Part shown: positions 6,702 through 14,159 of the stretch, in pieces | How the letters are laid out: every line of letters starts with the position of its first letter | Numbering within the stretch: position 1 is the first letter of the stretch | Assembly (NCBI GenBank): GCA_002712945.1 | Contig: PAVA01000053.1 | Location: 1 to 19,996 of the forward strand | DNA from: Citromicrobium sp. | GTDB lineage: Bacteria; Pseudomonadota; Alphaproteobacteria; Sphingomonadales; Sphingomonadaceae | DNA: 19,996 nucleotides | Direction: 5' to 3' | Notes under the pieces: generated by a model | What the model was told of the DNA's origin: nothing | The model's input: the letters and a program-made list of their open reading frames with translations, nothing else | The model's database searches: none | Program-made: the position numbers and the translations under genes

Positions 6702-6968
6702 ATGAAGGTCCACGTGGAAATCGACTGCACGCCCGAAGAGGCGCGGGCCTTCATGGGATTGCCCGATCTGAGCAAGGCGCAGGCGGCCTATTCAGAAGGC
6801 ATGGAGCGTGCGATGCGCGGTGTCTCCAACCCGGACCAGTTGCAGGAGCTCGCAAAGACGATGGCACCGATGGGCCAGGCGGGCCTCAAGTTCTTCCAGG
6901 CCTTCATGGAAAACAGCGCCGCGAACATGGGCCGCACCAAGGGCAGCGAGACGAAAACTGAAGACTGA
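6702..6968 (+). CDS. DUF6489-like small protein
   Basis: An 88-residue protein of unknown function, resembling the DUF6489 family found in alphaproteobacteria. The opening MKVHVEIDCTPEEARAFMGL, with a proline-glutamate helix start, is the characteristic part; the remainder is a predicted helical region rich in Met, Ala and Gln with a short charged tail (GSETKTED). No signal peptide or membrane segment is present. Its 3' end overlaps the proposed mnmE start by 11 bp, so translation of mnmE may depend on ribosomes finishing this gene. The association with mnmE suggests shared expression but says nothing certain about its role. Confidence 0.85.
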   Translation: MKVHVEIDCTPEEARAFMGLPDLSKAQAAYSEGMERAMRGVSNPDQLQELAKTMAPMGQAGLKFFQAFMENSAANMGRTKGSETKTED

Positions 6969-8250
6969 CGCGAAGGATACGATCTTCGCGCTGTCATCGG
7001 GCGCGCCGCCTTGCGGTGTCGCCATCATCCGCATGTCCGGCCCCATGGCGGGCGAGGCGTTGGAGCGTCTGTCCGGGTCTCTACCGAAACCCCGGCAGGC
7101 AGGGTTGCGACAGATCCGCGACCCCGAGGCAGGATGGCTCGACGAGGCGCTGGTGCTGTGGTTTCCCGCGCCGCGCAGCGCGACGGGCGAGGATTGCGCG
7201 GAGATTCACTGCCACGGCGGACGCGCGGTGATCGCGGCGATCGAACGGGCGCTCGAAATGGGTTGCGGCTTGCGTCGTGCCGAGCCGGGCGAATTCACCC
7301 GGCGGGCCTTCGTGAACGGCCGGATGGACCTGCTGGAGGCCGAAGCGCTGAGCGATATGCTGTCGGCCGAGACCGAGTTGCAGCGCGCGGTGCTCGCCCA
7401 TTCCGCCGGCGGCCGCGCCTCGACCGAGCTGGCGCGTTGGCGTGAGGCGGTGCTGGCTGCCTCGGCAGCGGTCGAGCAGGAGCTCGACTTTTCGGATGAA
7501 GACGAGGAGGGCGTGCCGCCCGCATCCCAATGGCGCGGGCAAGCAACGCAAGTGGCGCGCGAGATGGATGCATGGCTCTCGGTGCCCTCGGCTGACAGAT
7601 TGCGGGAAGGGCTGCGGATCGTACTCGCGGGGCCGCCGAACTCGGGCAAGTCGAGCCTGTTCAACGCCATTCTCGACGAGGCGGCGGCAATCGTCTCGCC
7701 CATAGCGGGGACGACCCGCGATGCGATCGAGCGTCCGATCGCGATTGGGGGAGTCCCCTTCCTTCTGGTCGATACCGCCGGATTGCGAGGCGATAGCGCG
7801 GACGAGATCGAGGCGATCGGCATTTCACGGGCGGAGGCCGAGGTGGCGCGCGCCGATATCGTCCTCTGGCTCGGGCCGGAGGGTGAGGGCCCCGATGGCG
7901 CCCTAGAAGTCGGGAGCATGATCGATCTCGAGACGTCACCGCGCAAGGGCGGGGCAGCGTTGCACGTGTCGGCGCAGACTCGCGACGGGATCGCGGAGTT
8001 GATGGAGAGGATCGCGGCGCTGGGACGCGAGCGGCTTCCACGTCCAGGCCAGGTTGCGGTTTCTCGGAGACAGAAGGAGCGGCTTGCGAGCGCCGCCAGC
8101 GCTCTGCGCCGGGCCTCCCCTGCCGATGACCTTCTCCTGGCGAGCGAGGCGCTGCGCGAGGCCCGGCACGCGATGGACGCGATGCTCGGCACGGTCGCGA
8201 CCGAAGACATGCTCGATATGCTGTTCGGGCGCTTCTGCATTGGCAAGTAA
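6958..8250 (+). CDS. mnmE: tRNA modification GTPase MnmE, proposed CTG start
   Basis: With MnmG, MnmE installs aminomethyl-type groups at C5 of wobble U34 in certain tRNAs. The 430-residue product has the N-terminal folate-binding domain (DTIFALSSGAPP at 6-17), a helical domain, a G domain with G1 GPPNSGKS (225-232), GTTRD (251-255) and DTAG (272-275), and the essential C-terminal CIGK (427-430). The G4 position reads SMID (320-323) instead of NKxD. No ATG, GTG or TTG precedes the conserved N-terminus. The in-frame ATG at 6808 would add 50 unrelated residues translated across DUF6489, so CTG at 6958, with GCGAG 7 nt before, is proposed. The expected ATG position has GCG at 6970. A parS site separates it from mnmG. 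Confidence 0.95.
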   Translation: MKTDAKDTIFALSSGAPPCGVAIIRMSGPMAGEALERLSGSLPKPRQAGLRQIRDPEAGWLDEALVLWFPAPRSATGEDCAEIHCHGGRAVIAAIERALEMGCGLRRAEPGEFTRRAFVNGRMDLLEAEALSDMLSAETELQRAVLAHSAGGRASTELARWREAVLAASAAVEQELDFSDEDEEGVPPASQWRGQATQVAREMDAWLSVPSADRLREGLRIVLAGPPNSGKSSLFNAILDEAAAIVSPIAGTTRDAIERPIAIGGVPFLLVDTAGLRGDSADEIEAIGISRAEAEVARADIVLWLGPEGEGPDGALEVGSMIDLETSPRKGGAALHVSAQTRDGIAELMERIAALGRERLPRPGQVAVSRRQKERLASAASALRRASPADDLLLASEALREARHAMDAMLGTVATEDMLDMLFGRFCIGK

Positions 8251-8263
8251 GGGCGGCAAGTGA

Positions 8264-8279
8264 TGTTCCACGTGGAACA
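8264..8279. promoter_or_regulatory. parS: parS site 1 (perfect palindrome)
   Basis: TGTTCCACGTGGAACA, a perfect 16-bp palindrome of the ParB-binding class, in the 73-bp gap between mnmE and mnmG and about 6.3 kb from the candidate origin. It differs from the palindrome at 10733 only at the symmetric positions 5 and 12. Confidence 0.93.
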
Positions 8280-8323
8280 CGCGCGGACTGGCGGTGCCGA
8301 TCCCGACTCCCTATAGAGGGGCC

Positions 8324-10183
8324 ATGCAGCATTTTCCGGTAATCGTAATCGGCGGCGGGCATGCCGGCGTCGAGGCGGCCTGTGTCGCCGCGCGTATGGG
8401 CGTGCGAGTCGCGCTGGTCACGATGGACGCGCGCAAGATCGGCGCGATGAGCTGCAACCCGGCGATCGGCGGGCTGGGCAAGGGCCATCTCGTGCGCGAG
8501 GTCGATGCCTTCGATGGTGTGCTCGGCCTCGCCGCCGATGCTGGCGCGATCCATTACCGCATGCTCAACCGCTCGAAGGGGAGCGCGGTGTGGGGCCCAC
8601 GGGTGCAGGCGGACCGCAAGCTGTTCGGCGCGGCGGTGCGCAGCCGGGTTGCGGCGGAACAGGCGCTCGAGGTGGTCGAAGGCGAAGTCGCAGGGTTGCG
8701 GATCGAGGGCAATCGCGTCTGCGGCGTCTCGCTTGCCGACGGGACCGAGCTGGGGTGCGAGGCGGCGATCCTTTGCACCGGGACATTTCTCGGCGGCGTA
8801 CTCTTTCGCGGAGAGGAGCGCTTCACCGGGGGACGGGTGGGCGAAGGCTCGGCGGCTCGCCTTGCAGCGCAGCTGCGCGAGGCCGCTCTGCCGCTCGCGC
8901 GCTTGAAGACGGGTACGCCTCCTCGGCTCGACGGGCGCAGCATCGACTGGGCGAGGCTGGCCGAACAGGAGTCGGATCGCGAGCAGTGGACCATGTCGCC
9001 CCTGACACGCGGACGAGCGAACCCGCAGGTCTTCTGCGCGGTGACGCGGACCAATCCGCGATGCCACGACATCATCCTCGCCAATCTCTCGCGCTCGCCG
9101 CTTTTTTCGGGCGCGATCGATGCGCAGGGCCCGCGCTACTGTCCCTCGATCGAGGACAAGATCGACCGCTTCGGCGACCGCGACGGCCATCAGATCTTCC
9201 TCGAGCCCGAAGGTCTCGATACGCCGCTGGTCTATCCCAATGGCATCAGCACCTCGCTCCCGGTCGATGTCCAGGAGGCGTTTCTTCGCTCGATCGAGGG
9301 GCTGGAGGATGTGGGCGTTGCAGAGCCGGGTTACGCGGTCGAATATGATCACGTGGATCCGCGCTCGCTCGACCGATGGTTGCAGATGCGAAGCCTGAAA
9401 GGGCTTTACTGTGCCGGGCAGATCAACGGCACGACGGGCTACGAGGAGGCGGCGGCTCAGGGCCTGATCGCCGGACTGCATGCTGCAAGCACTGCCTTGC
9501 AGCGCGATCCTCCTGCGCTCGACCGTGCCAACAGCTACATGGCGGTGATGGTCGACGACCTGACCTTGCACGGCGTGAGCGAACCCTACCGGATGCTGAC
9601 CGCGCGCGCCGAATATCGCCTGCGGTTGCGGGCGAACAACGCGACGACGCGGCTTACTCCCCTTGCGCTTGCCGCCGGGTGCGTCTCGGAGGCGAGGCGA
9701 CACTGGTTCGAACGGCGGGAGATCGAGCGCGCCTCGCTGGATGAGGCGCTTTCGATCGACCACACGCCAGCCGAATTGCGCGCGCTCGGCTTTGCCGCAA
9801 ACGACGATGCGGGGCGGCAGCCGTTGAAGGACTGGACCCGGTTTCCCGGATTCCAGCTCGCCGAACTCGCTGAAGCCGGGCTTGTTCCACGTGAAACCGA
9901 ACCCGGACTGCGCGACGAGGTCGAAGAAGACCTGCGCTACGCCCCTTACGTGGCGCGGCAGGATGCCGAGTTGCGCGAATTGCGCCGGAACGAGGAGATT
10001 GCCCTTCCGCCCGACTTTCCCTTCGCCAGCGTGCCCGGCCTCTCGAACGAGATGGTCGAGCGGCTCGCCGCAGCCCGACCCGACACTCTGGCGCAAGCGG
10101 CGAGGGTGCCCGGCGTGACGCCTGCTGCCATGGCGGCGCTGCTCGTCTTCACACGCAAGCGCGAGACGGTATCCGCCGCATGA
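8324..10183 (+). CDS. mnmG: tRNA uridine 5-carboxymethylaminomethyl modification enzyme MnmG
   Basis: MnmG (GidA) is the FAD- and NADH-dependent partner of MnmE in U34 tRNA modification. The product is 619 residues, the normal length. It shows the Rossmann GGGHAG (10-15), CNPAIGG with the first conserved cysteine, the signature [12 protein letters not shown] with the second, and the signature [18 protein letters not shown] choose ATG at 8324, preceded by AGAGGGG, because the family begins almost directly with the FAD-binding strand. An in-frame GTG at 8294 would add ten residues. A parS site at 9883 lies within the coding sequence and specifies VPRET (521-525). The stop overlaps the rsmG start (ATGA), so the two are coupled. 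Confidence 0.97.
   Translation: MQHFPVIVIGGGHAGVEAACVAARMGVRVALVTMDARKIGAMSCNPAIGGLGKGHLVREVDAFDGVLGLAADAGAIHYRMLNRSKGSAVWGPRVQADRKLFGAAVRSRVAAEQALEVVEGEVAGLRIEGNRVCGVSLADGTELGCEAAILCTGTFLGGVLFRGEERFTGGRVGEGSAARLAAQLREAALPLARLKTGTPPRLDGRSIDWARLAEQESDREQWTMSPLTRGRANPQVFCAVTRTNPRCHDIILANLSRSPLFSGAIDAQGPRYCPSIEDKIDRFGDRDGHQIFLEPEGLDTPLVYPNGISTSLPVDVQEAFLRSIEGLEDVGVAEPGYAVEYDHVDPRSLDRWLQMRSLKGLYCAGQINGTTGYEEAAAQGLIAGLHAASTALQRDPPALDRANSYMAVMVDDLTLHGVSEPYRMLTARAEYRLRLRANNATTRLTPLALAAGCVSEARRHWFERREIERASLDEALSIDHTPAELRALGFAANDDAGRQPLKDWTRFPGFQLAELAEAGLVPRETEPGLRDEVEEDLRYAPYVARQDAELRELRRNEEIALPPDFPFASVPGLSNEMVERLAAARPDTLAQAARVPGVTPAAMAALLVFTRKRETVSAA
9883..9898. promoter_or_regulatory. parS: parS-like site 2, inside mnmG
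   Basis: TGTTCCACGTGAAACC. The left half matches site 1 and the right half matches site 4, with a single terminal deviation (C for A). It is read in frame as VPRET. CACGTG core intact. Confidence 0.82.
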
Positions 10184-10818
10184 TCAAAACCGAGGACCAG
10201 GCGCGTGCCTTCGTGGCCGATCGTTGCTCTCCAGAGGCGTTCGGAGCGCTTGAGCGGTTTGCGGGAGAGTTGCTGATTGAGGCGGAGAGCCAGAACCTGA
10301 TCGCACGTTCGACGACAGACCACCTCTGGCAGCGACATTTTGCCGACAGCGCGCAACTGCTCGATCATGTTCCACGTGAAACGCAGGGGCCATGGCTCGA
10401 TCTGGGCAGTGGCGCGGGCTTTCCGGGCATCGTAACCGCAATCATGCGCCCCGATATCCCGCATGTGCTGGTCGAATCGCGCAAACGAAGGGTCGAATGG
10501 CTCGAGCGGGCCGTGGACCTTGCCGGGCTGGAGAATTGCCGGATCGTCGGTGCACGCCTGCAGAATGTCGAAACCTTCGAGGCGGGCGTCATCAGCGCGC
10601 GTGCCTTTGCTCCGCTGAAAGAATTGCTCAACTTGTCCGCCCGGTTTTCCACCGCGCGCACCACTTGGCTCTTGCCCAAGGGGCGCTCGGGGGCGCAGGA
10701 AAGAGATGAGCTTGATTCTCCGCAGCGCGCAATGTTTCACGTGAAACAATCGGCCACCAGCCGCGACGCTGCCATTCTCGTCGGCACGGGCCGACCCAAA
10801 GGTGGGAGCCGCGCATGA
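10180..10818 (+). CDS. rsmG: 16S rRNA (guanine527-N7)-methyltransferase RsmG
   Basis: RsmG (GidB) uses S-adenosylmethionine to methylate G527 of 16S rRNA. The product is 212 residues, normal. The N-terminal helix segment includes [15 protein letters not shown] (31-45), followed by HFADSAQLL, then the SAM-binding [12 protein letters not shown] (about 73-84), and [11 protein letters not shown], a conserved family stretch. Two parS sites are embedded. The one at 10368 encodes VPRET (64-68) just before the SAM motif, and the perfect palindrome at 10733 encodes MFHVKQ (185-190) in the less conserved C-terminal region. The start overlaps the mnmG stop and the stop overlaps the parA start (both ATGA), so the gene is embedded in a coupled mnmG-rsmG-parA-parB unit. 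Confidence 0.96.
   Translation: MIKTEDQARAFVADRCSPEAFGALERFAGELLIEAESQNLIARSTTDHLWQRHFADSAQLLDHVPRETQGPWLDLGSGAGFPGIVTAIMRPDIPHVLVESRKRRVEWLERAVDLAGLENCRIVGARLQNVETFEAGVISARAFAPLKELLNLSARFSTARTTWLLPKGRSGAQERDELDSPQRAMFHVKQSATSRDAAILVGTGRPKGGSRA
10368..10383. promoter_or_regulatory. parS: parS-like site 3, inside rsmG
   Basis: TGTTCCACGTGAAACG, identical to site 2 except for its last base. It is a hybrid of the two palindromic half-sites and is read in frame as VPRET. Confidence 0.82.
10733..10748. promoter_or_regulatory. parS: parS site 4 (perfect palindrome), inside rsmG
   Basis: TGTTTCACGTGAAACA, the canonical bacterial parS palindrome with no mismatch. It lies 67 bp before the parA start codon and is read in frame as part of MFHVKQ near the RsmG C-terminus. 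ParB bound here could also influence parAB transcription. Confidence 0.96.
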
Positions 10819-11594
10819 TCTGCATTGCGATTGCCAACCAGAAGGGCGGGGTCGGCAAGACGACCACCGCGATCAACATCGCCACCGCCATCGCCGCGAC
10901 CGGCTGGCGCACGCTGCTGATCGACATGGACCCGCAGGGGAATGCCTCCACCGGGCTGGGGATTCATAGCCAGGATCGCGACTATTCGACCTACGACCTT
11001 CTGCTGGATGAGGGCACGGTCGCGCAATGCACGCAGGCCACGCGCATCCCCAATCTCGACATCATCCCCGCGACTCAGGATCTCAGCGGTGCCGAAGTCG
11101 AGCTCGTGGGCGAGGCCGACCGGGTCGAGCGGCTCAAGAAAGCACTGGCGAGCGCCGATGGCGCGTACGACGTGTGTTTCATCGATTGCCCGCCATCGCT
11201 CGGGCTGCTGACACTCAATGCGCTGAGCGCTGCCGATTCGTTGCTCGTGCCCCTCCAGTGCGAGTTCTTCGCGCTCGAAGGCCTCAGCCAGCTGCTCCAG
11301 ACGGTCGAGCGGGTCCAGCAGGGCATCAATCCCTCGCTCAAGATCATCGGGGTGACGCTCACCATGTTCGATCGTCGTAACCGGCTTACCGACCAGGTGG
11401 CCGAGGATGTTCGCGAGTGCCTGGGCGGGCTGGTGTTCGACAGCGTGATCCCGCGCAATGTCCGCCTGTCGGAAGCGCCGAGCCATGGACTGCCCGCGCT
11501 GATCTACGATCACTCCTGCGCGGGGAGCCGCGCCTACATGGCACTGGCACGCGAACTCATCGGTCGATTGCCCGCCGAAAGGAAAGCCGCATGA
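10815..11594 (+). CDS. parA: Chromosome partitioning ATPase ParA
   Basis: ParA is the deviant-Walker ATPase that binds DNA non-specifically and drives movement of ParB-parS complexes during chromosome segregation. The protein is 259 residues, a compact chromosomal ParA without the N-terminal helix-turn-helix of plasmid types. Deviant Walker A KGGVGKTT lies at residues 10-17, followed by LLIDMDPQGNASTGLG at about 35-50 and FIDCPPSLGLLT further on, all complete. The ATG overlaps the rsmG stop and the TGA overlaps the parB ATG, so the operon is tightly coupled. Location about 9 kb from the candidate origin and next to four parS sites supports a chromosomal role over a plasmid one. Confidence 0.97.
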   Translation: MICIAIANQKGGVGKTTTAINIATAIAATGWRTLLIDMDPQGNASTGLGIHSQDRDYSTYDLLLDEGTVAQCTQATRIPNLDIIPATQDLSGAEVELVGEADRVERLKKALASADGAYDVCFIDCPPSLGLLTLNALSAADSLLVPLQCEFFALEGLSQLLQTVERVQQGINPSLKIIGVTLTMFDRRNRLTDQVAEDVRECLGGLVFDSVIPRNVRLSEAPSHGLPALIYDHSCAGSRAYMALARELIGRLPAERKAA

Positions 11595-12571
11595 ACACGA
11601 AGCCGGCCAACGATATCGAGACCACGCCAGACCGCAGCAAGCGCAAGCTCGGGCGGGGGCTGGGCGCGCTGCTCGGCGAAACCCAGCGCGAGGAGAGCAT
11701 TGCTCCGCCAGAGGGCGGGACGACATCTGCGACCGCACAGAGCGGTGAGCCGGGTGGAGCGCCGCGAAGTGGCCTCGCCTCGATCCCCGTGGCGCGGATC
11801 GAACCGCTGCCGGGTCAGCCGCGCAAGGTATTCGAGGACGAATCGCTCGAAGAGCTGGCCCGCTCGATCGCGCAGCGCGGGGTGATCCAGCCGGTCATCG
11901 TCCGTCCGCTCGAGCGCAAGGGGCGCTACCAGCTGGTGGCCGGGGAGCGACGCTGGCGCGCGGCACAACGCGCCAAGCTGCACGAAATTCCGGCGATCAT
12001 CCGCGATCTCGACCGGCGCGAGGTGATGGCGATCGCGCTGATCGAAAACATCCAGCGCGAGGATCTCAACCCGATCGAAGAAGCGCGCGCCTACCAGCAC
12101 CTCGCGGAAGAAGAGGACATGAGCCAGGCGGACATTGCCGCTCTGGTGGACAAGTCGCGCAGCCATGTGGCCAACCTGCAGCGGCTTCTCGCGCTACCCG
12201 AAGGGGTGATCCAGCTGGTCGAGCTGGGCAAGCTGAGCATGGGGCATGCCCGCGCCCTGATCGGGCACGACCGGGCCGAAGCGCTTGCCGAAGAAGCGGT
12301 CGCGAAGAATCTCTCGGTGCGCGAGGTCGAAAAGCGGGTGCGCGCCAAACCGGGCGATGGCGGGTCCGCGACCAAGGGCAAGAAGGGGAGCGCCGGGGCC
12401 GAGACCAATGCCGATATCGCGGCGGTCGAGCGCCATCTCGAGGAATTTCTCGGCATGTCGATCGCCATCAAGCCGGATGCCGATCCGCGCTCGGGTGCGA
12501 TCACGATCCGTTACAAGACGCTCGACCAGCTCGATCTGCTGTGCCAGCGGCTTACCGGCGGAGAAATCTGA
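11591..12571 (+). CDS. parB: Chromosome partitioning protein ParB
   Basis: ParB is the CTP-dependent clamp that loads at parS, spreads along DNA and stimulates ParA. The 326-residue product has a basic N-terminal ParA-contact segment, RKLGRGLGALLGE (18-30), then a flexible Ser/Gly/Pro-rich linker. The ParB/Srx CTP-binding domain follows, with GERRWRAAQ (118-126) and ENIQREDLNPIEEA (152-165), and a helix-turn-helix region around residues 178-200 (SQADIAALVDKSRSHVANLQ). A second Lys/Gly/Ala-rich linker (253-272) precedes the C-terminal dimerisation domain ending at 326. I use ATG 11591, in the ATGA overlap with parA, rather than the longer open frame from 11417. Its targets are most likely the four parS sites at 8264, 9883, 10368 and 10733. 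Confidence 0.97.
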   Translation: MNTKPANDIETTPDRSKRKLGRGLGALLGETQREESIAPPEGGTTSATAQSGEPGGAPRSGLASIPVARIEPLPGQPRKVFEDESLEELARSIAQRGVIQPVIVRPLERKGRYQLVAGERRWRAAQRAKLHEIPAIIRDLDRREVMAIALIENIQREDLNPIEEARAYQHLAEEEDMSQADIAALVDKSRSHVANLQRLLALPEGVIQLVELGKLSMGHARALIGHDRAEALAEEAVAKNLSVREVEKRVRAKPGDGGSATKGKKGSAGAETNADIAAVERHLEEFLGMSIAIKPDADPRSGAITIRYKTLDQLDLLCQRLTGGEI

Positions 12572-12595
12572 CCATCGCTTTATGAGGGCGCGCGA

Positions 12596-12612
12596 AGTTG
12601 CGCCGCGCAACT
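12596..12612. terminator. Short hairpin between convergent genes
   Basis: AGTTGCG and CGCAACT form a perfect 7-bp stem with a CCG loop, 24 bp past the parB stop and overlapping the last codon of the convergent glycine-zipper gene. It has no T-run on either side, so it may only assist Rho-dependent ending or protect 3' ends. Confidence 0.35.
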
Positions 12613-13465
12613 AGCGCTGCTTGGTATATTTGATCCGCTTGGTGGGCCGGGACTGAGGAACCTCGCGTTCGACGATCACCCGTTCGCGGATGATCTCGCG
12701 CTCCTCGACCTCGTAGTATTCCTCGGTTATTTCTTCCGTAATAACAGGAACATAGCGCTCTCCGGCCTGCTCCTCGATAACGACTACCACGCCGCCCGAC
12801 TGGGTGGTCACATAGCCACCGCCACCGCCACCCGCGTAGCTGTAGCCCCCGCCGTAGCCGCCGCCCTGACGGTACCCGTAGTGCTGCAGGGGCGCGCGAT
12901 AGCCGTAGCCATAGCCGTCCCGGTAATAGCCGTCTCCGCCCCGATAGGCGTAGCCCCCATCATAGCCGCCATCATCGTAACCGTAGCCATAGGCCGCCTG
13001 CTCGGCGAGCACGCGCTCGTATTGGGCGAGCCAGCCCTTGCAGTCGCGCTTCTCGTCGTCCCGCCCGGCGAGCCCGATCAGCGTCCCGATCGCGAGCCCC
13101 GCAATCCCCCCGATGCCGCCGCCGATCAGCGATCCGGCAAGGCGCGATCCGTCTTCCGCCAATTCGTTGCCGAGATAGGCACCGCCCGCCGCGCCGAGCA
13201 CGCCACCGATGACGCCGCCCGTCTCCCCGCGGCGACGGCGCTCGCGCAGGTAAATCCTGCAGTCGCGCATCCAGTCGTCGCGATCATAGGCCGGGGGCAG
13301 GGGCGGAAGCGCCTGCGTATAGGCCTGCGGCGGAGCGTAGGCCTGGGGTGCGGTGTAAACCTGCGGAGCGGTATAAGCCGGCTGCGGGGGCGCGTAATAC
13401 TGCGCCGAAGCAGGCGCCGCGACGCATGCAAGCGCGATAGTGCCGGTGATGATGGTCGATCGCAT
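12611..13465 (-). CDS. Secreted glycine-zipper protein with Tyr/Gly-rich tail
   Basis: A 284-residue envelope protein. A signal peptide ends at APASA-Q (residues 1-21). A Pro/Tyr/Gln-rich stretch with repeated YTAPQ/YAPPQ units follows (about 23-52), then a helix with Cys69 and Arg-rich LRERRRR. A glycine-zipper region of the 2TM type follows (about 83-134, with GGVIGGVLGAAGG and GGGIGGIAGLAIG), then Cys142. A low-complexity Tyr/Gly tail spans about 159-218, and a charged Glu/Arg segment with VIVEREVPQSRP ends the protein. Glycine-zipper proteins are often outer-membrane or periplasmic, but a specific function is not known. The two cysteines could form a disulfide. The gene is single and convergent with parB. 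A TTAA-N7-TTAG motif lies upstream. Confidence 0.88.
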   Translation of the reverse strand: MRSTIITGTIALACVAAPASAQYYAPPQPAYTAPQVYTAPQAYAPPQAYTQALPPLPPAYDRDDWMRDCRIYLRERRRRGETGGVIGGVLGAAGGAYLGNELAEDGSRLAGSLIGGGIGGIAGLAIGTLIGLAGRDDEKRDCKGWLAQYERVLAEQAAYGYGYDDGGYDGGYAYRGGDGYYRDGYGYGYRAPLQHYGYRQGGGYGGGYSYAGGGGGGYVTTQSGGVVVVIEEQAGERYVPVITEEITEEYYEVEEREIIRERVIVEREVPQSRPTKRIKYTKQR

Positions 13466-13513
13466 GGCTGCGCACCCTTTCTCGAAGGGACCAGCAGCGG
13501 CCCCCGAATATTA

Positions 13514-13528
13514 TTAAGAAAGGGTTAG
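13514..13528. promoter_or_regulatory. CtrA-like half-site pair
   Basis: TTAA-GAAAGGG-TTAG, one mismatch from the CtrA consensus TTAA-N7-TTAA. It lies 49 bp upstream of the glycine-zipper gene start, inside a small AT-rich patch in a GC-rich region. Only the motif supports it. Confidence 0.35.
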
Positions 13529-13594
13529 CCTATTCGCTCCCGCGCGGATTGCCCGGAGAGATCGCCTGTCCCGCGCTGGGGCAGGCTCTTGGGA

Positions 13595-14089
13595 TCAGAT
13601 CCGGTCCGCGATCCGCGCCGCGAGAGCCTCAACGCCTCGTGCATCGCCCGGGCCGAACCGCGCCTTTTTCGGGCTGTCGAGGTCGATCACCGCAATCACC
13701 TGCCCGTCGCGAATGACGGGTACGACCAGTTCGGAAGCGCTCGCGCTGTCGCATGCAATATGGCCGGGAAAGGCGTGCACGTCCTCGACCCGCTGGGTCT
13801 CCCTGCTCGCGGCTGCTGCCCCGCATACGCCCTGGCCCAGCGGGATGCGGATGCAGGCGGGGCGCCCCATGAAGGGCCCGAGCACGAGCTCGCCCCCATC
13901 TTCCTTGGCGACCACGCGATAGAACCCCGCCCAGTTGAGATCGGGCACGAAGCTCCAGATCAGCGCGGCGAGATTGGCCATGTTGGCCACGCCGTCCGCC
14001 TCGCCTTCGGTCAGGGCATCGGCGGCATTGGCGAGTTCGCGATAGCGCTCCTCGTCGGGGGTGTCGGCGGGCAGGTCGAAATCGAACAT
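13595..14089 (-). CDS. msrC: Free methionine-(R)-sulfoxide reductase (GAF domain)
   Basis: fRMsr reduces free L-methionine-(R)-sulfoxide, using thioredoxin to regenerate the enzyme, in the cytoplasm. The product is 164 residues, a single GAF domain. The WAGFYR segment (53-58) and LGPFMGRPACIRIPLGQGVC (70-89) are characteristic. Three cysteines, Cys79, Cys89 and Cys113, have the same 10- and 24-residue spacing as the catalytic and resolving cysteines 84, 94 and 118 of Escherichia coli fRMsr, so the enzyme should be active. C-terminal VIAVIDLDSP is also a family element. The ATG at 14089 is the only sensible start. Adjacent genes are unrelated, so it probably forms its own unit. Confidence 0.93.
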   Translation of the reverse strand: MFDFDLPADTPDEERYRELANAADALTEGEADGVANMANLAALIWSFVPDLNWAGFYRVVAKEDGGELVLGPFMGRPACIRIPLGQGVCGAAAASRETQRVEDVHAFPGHIACDSASASELVVPVIRDGQVIAVIDLDSPKKARFGPGDARGVEALAARIADRI

Positions 14090-14159
14090 GAAAGGCTCCT
14101 GAGAGCGGCAATCCGGTTTGGCGATTGCCGTGGGGGTGGTGGCGGCCTATTTCGGGTGC

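Noticed and set aside
6706..6721. CACGTG-centred parS-like sequence at the DUF6489-like start
   Set aside because: Only about 12 of 16 positions match and neither half-site is complete.
9345..9360. TCACGTGGATCC within mnmG as a further parS
   Set aside because: Only the core matches; outer positions diverge on both sides.
7661..10096. 811-residue minus-strand open frame opposite mnmE and mnmG
   Set aside because: Arg/Pro-rich shadow translation across two well-identified genes.
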